A stretch of DNA of 64,000 nt from JALZKA01 sp963701205. GTDB taxonomy: Bacteria; Actinomycetota; Thermoleophilia; Solirubrobacterales; 70-9. Shown here one piece after another: positions 58,808-64,000 of the stretch. The notes beneath the pieces are model-generated. The model searched no databases. It worked only from the letters and a program-made list of their open reading frames with translations, and was not told the origin of the DNA. The position numbers and the translations under genes are program-made. The stretch is taken from positions 1,860,001 to 1,924,000 of the forward strand of contig OY969575.1 in NCBI GenBank assembly GCA_963701205.1. Reading direction: 5' to 3'. Numbering within the stretch: position 1 is the first letter of the stretch; the number at the start of each line of letters is the position of its first letter.

Positions 58808-59458
58808 ATGGTCATTGCTATCGACGGTCCCGCGGGGGCCGGCAAGTCAACCGTCGCCCGCGGAGTCGCCGCGACGCTCGGCATTACGTACCTCGATTCC
58901 GGGGCCATGTACCGCTGCGTTGCCCTGGCGTGTGACCGCGCCGGCGTGGATCACGACGACGGTGCGGCAACGGGCGATCTGGCGGCGACCATCGCGATCG
59001 ATTTCGATGGTGGAGCGGTCCGGCTTGCCGGCGAGGACGTCAGCGATGCGATTCGTACCCCGCGCATCACAGAGCTTGCATCGCGAGTCTCGGTTCACCC
59101 GCAGGTTCGGGCTGCGATGGTTGAGCGTCAACGCGAGTTGATAGCAGGCGCCGACTACGTTGCCGAAGGCCGCGACATCGGAACCGTGGTCAGCCCGGAT
59201 TCACCGCTGAAGGTGTTCCTCACCGCTGAGCGCGAGGAGCGCGCCCGTCGACGCGCGGAGCAGCTGGGTGAGCCGATCAAGGCCGTGTTCGCTGCTCAGG
59301 CCGACCGCGACGCCCGCGACCGCGACCGCGACCATGGCGCGCTCCGGGCGGCCGAGGACGCGGTCGAGCTCGATACAACCGGGTGCGACGTGGCCGAGGT
59401 TGTGGCGCGTGTGGTCGCGCTTGCCGTCGAACGCGGTTTGACCGGTGCCGCGCCGTGA
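58808..59458 (+). CDS. cmk: cytidylate kinase
   Basis: The 216-residue kinase has the P-loop IDGPAGAGKSTVARGVA, LDSGAMYRCVAL, VAEGRDIGTVVSPDSPLKVFL and RDARDRDRDHGAL. It phosphorylates CMP/dCMP. TATCCT is 11 nt before the ATG. The stop overlaps der (GTGA). aroA-cmk-der is a common bacterial order. Confidence 0.95.
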   Translation: MVIAIDGPAGAGKSTVARGVAATLGITYLDSGAMYRCVALACDRAGVDHDDGAATGDLAATIAIDFDGGAVRLAGEDVSDAIRTPRITELASRVSVHPQVRAAMVERQRELIAGADYVAEGRDIGTVVSPDSPLKVFLTAEREERARRRAEQLGEPIKAVFAAQADRDARDRDRDHGALRAAEDAVELDTTGCDVAEVVARVVALAVERGLTGAAP

Positions 59459-60774
59459 GCCGGGTTCCGCGGATCGCCGTGGTGGGCTTTCCAAACGTCG
59501 GCAAGTCAACGCTCGTCAATCGCTTGGCCGGGGGACGGGAGGCCGTCGTCCATCCCGAAGCGGGGGTGACTCGCGACCGCAAGGAGCTGGAATGTGACTG
59601 GAACGGACGGGACTTCAGGCTGATTGACACCGGCGGCGTTGACCTCAAGGCGGACGACAGGATCTCGCGCGCGGTCCAGGAGCAGGCCCGGGCGGCGATT
59701 GCCGATGCCGATGTGGTGGCCCTGGTGCTGGACGCCAAGGCCGGTCTGCGCCAGGGTGATGCCGAGGTAGCTGAGATTCTCCGGCGGGGAAATATTCCGG
59801 TGGTCATCGTCGCCAACAAGGTCGATGGCGCCGCCGATGAGCCGGCGGTGGCGGATCTCTACCGGCTTGGCCTCGGTGACCCGCTCCCGGTGTCCGCAGC
59901 GCAGGGGCGTGGCACCGGCGACCTCCTTGACAGGCTGGTAGCCGAACTACCTGACGGCGACGCTGAGAGCGACGGCTCGACTCGCCCGCGGGTGGCCGTG
60001 ATCGGTCGTCCCAACGTTGGCAAGTCGTCGCTCGTCAACAAGCTGCTCGGCTCCGAGCGGGTGATCGTGTCGGACATCGCCGGCACGACACGCGACTCGA
60101 TTGACACGGAACTAGAGGTCGGCGGCCGCGATGTCGTCTTGGTGGACACCGCGGGCCTGCGTCGGCGCTCAAAGGTCTCGGGCACGGTGGATTACTACGC
60201 GCAAATTCGATCCGAGCGGGCCGCTGAGCGGGCGGACGTCGCGATTGTGGTGTGCGATGCCTCCGAAGGCGTGACCAGCGAGGACCTGCGCGTTGCGGAG
60301 TTGGCGATGAAGACGGGGTGCGCGACGGTCTTTGCCCTCAACAAGTGGGACATCGTTGAGCTCGATCTCGACGACGCCAAGGCCAAGGTCGCCCGCCGGG
60401 CGCGACAGCGACCGCCCGTGATCACGGCCTCGGCCATCAACGGCCGCAACGTCACAAAGTTGCTTGACACCGCGATCGAGCTGGCAGACCGGCGCGCCGA
60501 GCGCATCGCGACCCCGAAGCTCAACCGCTTCATCGCCGAGGTGGTCGCAACGCACTCGCCGCCCGCCAAGCGGGGCAAGCGGCTGCGTCTTTATTACGCG
60601 GCTCAGGTGACGGCTGCCCCACCGAGGATTGCGATCCAGGTCAACGACCGGCGCCTGATCACAAGGGATTGGGCGTATTACCTGGAGAACCGCCTGCGCG
60701 AGGAGTACGCCCTGGAGGGCATTCCACTGGTCATCGATTACGTACCCAAGGGCTCCGAGCGCCGGAATCGGTAA
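59455..60774 (+). CDS. der: ribosome biogenesis GTPase Der (EngA)
   Basis: The 439-residue protein has tandem GTPase domains, GFPNVGKSTLVNRL with DTGG, and GRPNVGKSSLVNKLLG with DTAGLRRRSKV, then NKWD. A KH-like C-terminal domain ends LENRLREEYALEGIPLVIDYVPK. It is required for 50S assembly. GTG at 59455 overlaps cmk. Confidence 0.96.
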   Translation: MSRVPRIAVVGFPNVGKSTLVNRLAGGREAVVHPEAGVTRDRKELECDWNGRDFRLIDTGGVDLKADDRISRAVQEQARAAIADADVVALVLDAKAGLRQGDAEVAEILRRGNIPVVIVANKVDGAADEPAVADLYRLGLGDPLPVSAAQGRGTGDLLDRLVAELPDGDAESDGSTRPRVAVIGRPNVGKSSLVNKLLGSERVIVSDIAGTTRDSIDTELEVGGRDVVLVDTAGLRRRSKVSGTVDYYAQIRSERAAERADVAIVVCDASEGVTSEDLRVAELAMKTGCATVFALNKWDIVELDLDDAKAKVARRARQRPPVITASAINGRNVTKLLDTAIELADRRAERIATPKLNRFIAEVVATHSPPAKRGKRLRLYYAAQVTAAPPRIAIQVNDRRLITRDWAYYLENRLREEYALEGIPLVIDYVPKGSERRNR

Positions 60775-60784
60775 ACATCGACGC

Positions 60785-62620
60785 GTGAGGATGCCAGCCA
60801 AACCCGGCGAGATCGTTCGCGCCGCAGTCGAGCGCGTGCGTGGTTTGCGTTACGTGGTCGAGGACGTGGGCTATGCGCTTGCAAGCATCCTCAGGTCGTC
60901 CCGCCAGCGCCTCTCGGACATCTGGCATCGGGTGTCGATCGAAGCCCAGCGTCGCGTGGTCGCGGCGATTGGCCTTGCCGTGGCTGTTGGGATCGTTGTC
61001 TTTGCACTGATCCCGAACCTGCCCTGTTCGGCGCCAGGCGGGGATGAATGCGCGCCCGCTGACAATGCGATCGCGCTGGTCGGCGCTGACGCGGGCGTCT
61101 ACGTGCACGCGAACATCGACCCTGCGACCGAGCAGGGTCGTCGCGCCCGGGAGCTGATCAGCACCTTGCCATTGCTGGCGCGCCAGGGCGTTGGGCAACT
61201 CCTGCCGCTGCTGGTTGGAGCCGCGGGAGCGCCGTCTGATTTTGCGCGTGACATCGAACCCTGGTTTGGAGGCGAGGTAGCGGTCGCAGTGACCGTGGCG
61301 GGCGAGCACACCGAGCAGGTGCAGTTGCTGGAGGCAGCGGACGCCGATGGAGCCCTCGCCTATGCGGAGCGAATTGCCGCAGGCACCCCCACGGCCGCGG
61401 ACCATGAAGGGGTCGAGGTGGCGACGGATGAACGCGGTTTGGCAACCACCCTCGTTGACGGATTCCTTGTGCTGGGGAGCAACGCCGGGGTCCGCGCCAC
61501 GATCGATGTCGCCAAGGGAATCGATGGGGCGGAAAGCCTGACTACCGACGCTGTGGCCGACGACGCCCTTGGTGCCCTGCCCAGCCATCGGGCCGCCGAA
61601 GCGTTCCTGGCAGCTGACGCGATCGCCGCGTACGTGCAGGATCCGCAAGGGCCGCTGGCAACGCTGGATCCGCTGATCGAGTCTGGCGCCAGCAAGGGAG
61701 CCGCGTTTTCGCTGACTGCGGAGGTGGATGGTGTCTCGCTGGCCTCGCGGAGTGTGTTGGACGCCAAGCGATCGAAGGGGGAGCCGGGCTTCTTCTCAGC
61801 CTTCGACTCCTATCAGCCGAAACTGCCGGACATCATGTCCCCCGAAACGCTGGCCTATTTGGGCTTCGGCCACGCCGATCGAGCGATCGGGGCACTCCTC
61901 GATCAGGCAAGCGTCGGGGCCCCCGGCATCGCGGCGGGCGCCACCGAGTTGTTTCGCGGCCTCCGGGACGCCGCCGGTCTGAACCTGCAAGAGGATCTGG
62001 TCGGCGCGCTCGCGGGTGAAGCGGCGGCGGCCGTTGTTGCCAGGCCGGTGCCGGACGGACCGGCGAGCGCCGCAGGGCCAGACAGTCCGGAGACGGTGAC
62101 TCCGGCCTCGATCAGAACGCCGTACCTGGAGTTTCTGGCCAACGACGTTGATGGCGATACCGCGCTTGAAGCGCTGGCCCGGTTGCAGGGGCCAATTGCG
62201 GCCAGCGTCCAATCCGGGTTCGGCGTTCCCACCTTCGAGCGGGAGCGGATCGGCGATCTTGACGCCGAGGTCTTGCGCGTATCGCCGGGATCGGCGTTTG
62301 CATACGCCGTCAACGATTCGCGACTGCTGGTCGCCAACGACATTGCGGGAGTCGAGCGTCTCGGCGGACTGGGTTCGGGCGACTCGCTTGCGGAGGCATC
62401 CAGTTACGAGCAGGCAATCGCCGGCCTACCTGACGACGCCGGTCTGTTCGCGTACATGAATCTCGCGGGCCTACTCGAGTTCGCGGAGCGAACGACCCTG
62501 GCGCAAAACCCCTCATACGGCGAGTTCGCCGACGATCTCGCTCGTTTGCAGACCTTTGCAATCGCGATATCTGGGGATTCGGAAGGCCTCGCGGCGGACG
62601 CCCGCGTGCGGATCGAGTGA
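60785..62620 (+). CDS. DUF3352-like single-pass membrane protein
   Basis: The 611-residue protein has a basic cytoplasmic N-terminus, one membrane helix at about 60-80 (VVAAIGLAVAVGIVVFALI), then a large extracellular Ala/Asp-rich domain. It has repeated strand-helix units such as AVAVTVAGEHTEQVQLLEAAD, GFLVLGSNAGVRATIDVAKG and RLLVANDIAGVERLGG. This matches the DUF3352 layout, whose function is unknown. The last two repeats look like duplicates of one another. GTG at 60785 or ATG at 60791 starts it, with a TAAACA hexamer just upstream. Confidence 0.75.
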   Translation: MRMPAKPGEIVRAAVERVRGLRYVVEDVGYALASILRSSRQRLSDIWHRVSIEAQRRVVAAIGLAVAVGIVVFALIPNLPCSAPGGDECAPADNAIALVGADAGVYVHANIDPATEQGRRARELISTLPLLARQGVGQLLPLLVGAAGAPSDFARDIEPWFGGEVAVAVTVAGEHTEQVQLLEAADADGALAYAERIAAGTPTAADHEGVEVATDERGLATTLVDGFLVLGSNAGVRATIDVAKGIDGAESLTTDAVADDALGALPSHRAAEAFLAADAIAAYVQDPQGPLATLDPLIESGASKGAAFSLTAEVDGVSLASRSVLDAKRSKGEPGFFSAFDSYQPKLPDIMSPETLAYLGFGHADRAIGALLDQASVGAPGIAAGATELFRGLRDAAGLNLQEDLVGALAGEAAAAVVARPVPDGPASAAGPDSPETVTPASIRTPYLEFLANDVDGDTALEALARLQGPIAASVQSGFGVPTFERERIGDLDAEVLRVSPGSAFAYAVNDSRLLVANDIAGVERLGGLGSGDSLAEASSYEQAIAGLPDDAGLFAYMNLAGLLEFAERTTLAQNPSYGEFADDLARLQTFAIAISGDSEGLAADARVRIE

Positions 62621-62659
62621 CTCGCGCTGCTTGACGCTGGTCGCTAGGCTGCCGCAACC

Positions 62660-63916
62660 ATGAGTTTCACTGAAAGCCTCGGCGAAAACGAGTTCCTGTT
62701 CACCTCTGAGTCGGTAACGGAGGGGCATCCGGACAAGGTCGCCGACCAGATCTCCGACGGGGTGCTTGACGCCGTGCTACGCGATGACCCATACGGGCGG
62801 GTTGCCTGCGAGACGCTCGTCAATACGGGCCTCGTCGTCGTCTCGGGCGAGATCACGACGGATACGTACGTCGATATCCAGGAAATCGCGCGTGAGACGA
62901 TTCGCAAGATCGGCTACACGGACGCTGACCTCGGGTTCTCGGCCGACTCTGCTGCGGTCCTGAACGCGATTGACAAACAGTCCTCCGACATCGCTCAGGG
63001 CGTCGACAACGCCCTTGAAGTTCGCCAGGACGCGGCTGACGACGACGCCCTCGATATTGCCGGTGCGGGCGACCAGGGGATGATGTTTGGGTACGCGACC
63101 GACGAGACGCCGGAGCTGATGCCGCTGCCGATCTCGCTCGCTCATCGCCTGGCCTTCCGCCTGGCCGAGGTCCGCAAGGATGGGACCCTCGGCTATCTCC
63201 GTCCGGACGGAAAGACCCAGGTCACCGTTCGCTACGTGGATGGGGTGCCGACCAAGGTTGAGAAGGTGCTGATCTCGACCCAGCACCACCCCGACGCAAC
63301 GACCGAGCAGATTCGCGCCGACCTCTTCGAGCACGTCGTGCGGCCGATCCTGCCGGCCAACCTGATTGACGAAACCGCGCTCAATACCGCAGCAAACTTC
63401 CTCGTCAACCCAACCGGGCGGTTTGTAATCGGCGGCCCCGTCGGCGACGCCGGCCTCACCGGCCGCAAGATCATCGTGGATACCTATGGCGGCATGGCTC
63501 GGCACGGTGGAGGGGCGTTTTCCGGCAAGGACCCGTCCAAGGTGGACCGTTCCGCTGCGTACGCGGCCCGTTGGGTGGCCAAAAATGTTGTGGCGGCCGG
63601 CCTGGCGTCGCGGTGCGAGCTTCAGGTTGCCTACGCCATCGGCGTCGCCCATCCGGTTTCGGTGATGGTCGAGACGTTTGGGACTGAGAAGATTTCCAAA
63701 ACGCAGATCGCGGAGCTGGTCGCTGAGCACTTCGACCTCCGCCCCGGATCGTTCCGCGAGGAGCTGAACCTGCACCGGGCGATCTACCAGCAGACGGCGG
63801 CGTACGGCCACTTCGGCCGCGAGCACGAAGACTTCACCTGGGAGCGGACTGATCGCGCGGAGGCGCTGCGCCAGGCCGCCGGCCTCAGCGAAGCCGCCGC
63901 ACCCGCTCCGGCCTGA
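62660..63916 (+). CDS. metK: S-adenosylmethionine synthetase
   Basis: The 418-residue protein has FTSESVTEGHPDKVADQISDGVLDAVL, the GAGDQGMMFGYA hexapeptide region, HRLAFRLAEVRKDG and GGGAFSGKDPSKVDRSAAYAARWVAKNVVAAG (two stretches). It makes SAM from methionine and ATP. TAGGCT lies 9 nt before the ATG. Confidence 0.97.
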   Translation: MSFTESLGENEFLFTSESVTEGHPDKVADQISDGVLDAVLRDDPYGRVACETLVNTGLVVVSGEITTDTYVDIQEIARETIRKIGYTDADLGFSADSAAVLNAIDKQSSDIAQGVDNALEVRQDAADDDALDIAGAGDQGMMFGYATDETPELMPLPISLAHRLAFRLAEVRKDGTLGYLRPDGKTQVTVRYVDGVPTKVEKVLISTQHHPDATTEQIRADLFEHVVRPILPANLIDETALNTAANFLVNPTGRFVIGGPVGDAGLTGRKIIVDTYGGMARHGGGAFSGKDPSKVDRSAAYAARWVAKNVVAAGLASRCELQVAYAIGVAHPVSVMVETFGTEKISKTQIAELVAEHFDLRPGSFREELNLHRAIYQQTAAYGHFGREHEDFTWERTDRAEALRQAAGLSEAAAPAPA

Positions 63917-63938
63917 CCAACGCCGCTGCCGCCGGTCG

Positions 63939-64000
63939 CTAGCTCGGCGTCGGCTGGTTTCCGTGTTCCTCGTCGCCGAGGCCGCTCGACGAGCCCAGGC
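63939..64000 (-). CDS. possible C-terminus of a convergent gene, partial
   Basis: A minus-strand frame stays open from the right edge to a TAG at 63939-63941. It ends with Gly/Ser/Glu-rich residues then HGNQPTPS, which look like a natural protein tail. Only about 19 residues are visible, so identity is unknown and the frame may be chance. Confidence 0.35.
   Translation of the reverse strand, partial: LGSSSGLGDEEHGNQPTPS

Overview
The window is about 64 kb of chromosomal, high-GC, gene-dense bacterial DNA with many 4-bp start/stop overlaps. The gene content points to an actinobacterium with meso-diaminopimelate peptidoglycan, plausibly a deep lineage such as Thermoleophilia: MCE proteins, an actinobacterial-type FtsZ tail, an mraZ-led dcw cluster without ftsA or ddl, split NHEJ genes, Tad pilus genes, and a B12-riboswitch ECF locus. 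The lineage is an inference. No rRNA, tRNA, insertion sequence, prophage or CRISPR array was seen.

Layout. 1-2.7 kb: MCE proteins facing a UbiB-type kinase. 2.8-9.4 kb: a cobalamin riboswitch followed by a frame-disrupted DUF4430 protein, a DUF4430 lipoprotein, EcfT, a fused double EcfA, and an S component fused to an alpha/alpha-toroid. 9.4-13.7 kb: nitroreductase, a frame-disrupted glycerol-3-phosphate dehydrogenase, a short transaldolase and a degenerate Rho homologue. 13.7-22.1 kb: a two-component pair and Tad pilus genes (cpaB, cpaF, tadB, tadC) interrupted by an antiporter/dehydrogenase pair. 23.2-39.1 kb: the division and cell-wall cluster mraZ-rsmH-ftsL-ftsI-murE-murF-mraY-murD-ftsW-murG-murC-murB-ftsQ, then ftsZ behind its own promoter. 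39.2-43.7 kb: glycine cleavage gcvT-gcvH-gcvPA-gcvPB. 43.8-46.7 kb: NHEJ polymerase, Ku and ligase on the minus strand. 46.7-54.7 kb: a FetAB-type exporter, MFS exporter, trpS, scpAB, rluB, chorismate mutase and a HisC-type aminotransferase. 54.7-60.8 kb: an aromatic leader peptide, DAHP synthase, prephenate dehydrogenase, EPSP synthase, cytidylate kinase and Der GTPase. 60.8-64 kb: a DUF3352-like protein and metK.

Main points. (1) The B12 locus appears to encode both folds of animal transcobalamin/intrinsic factor, as separate proteins attached to an ECF importer. (2) A 32-codon leader ORF ending in a run of Tyr, Trp and Phe codons precedes aroF and is followed by nested inverted repeats, suggesting ribosome-mediated attenuation. 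(3) About fifteen start codons are preceded by a TANNNT or close variant 6-11 nt upstream, a signature of pervasive leaderless transcription; one case is a symmetric divergent promoter. (4) mraZ has a three-repeat GTGGN operator and a structured leader. (5) A Rho homologue lacks the P-loop lysine and other catalytic elements. (6) Four frame breaks in two genes are each repaired by removing one base from a short homopolymer, so they may be sequence errors.
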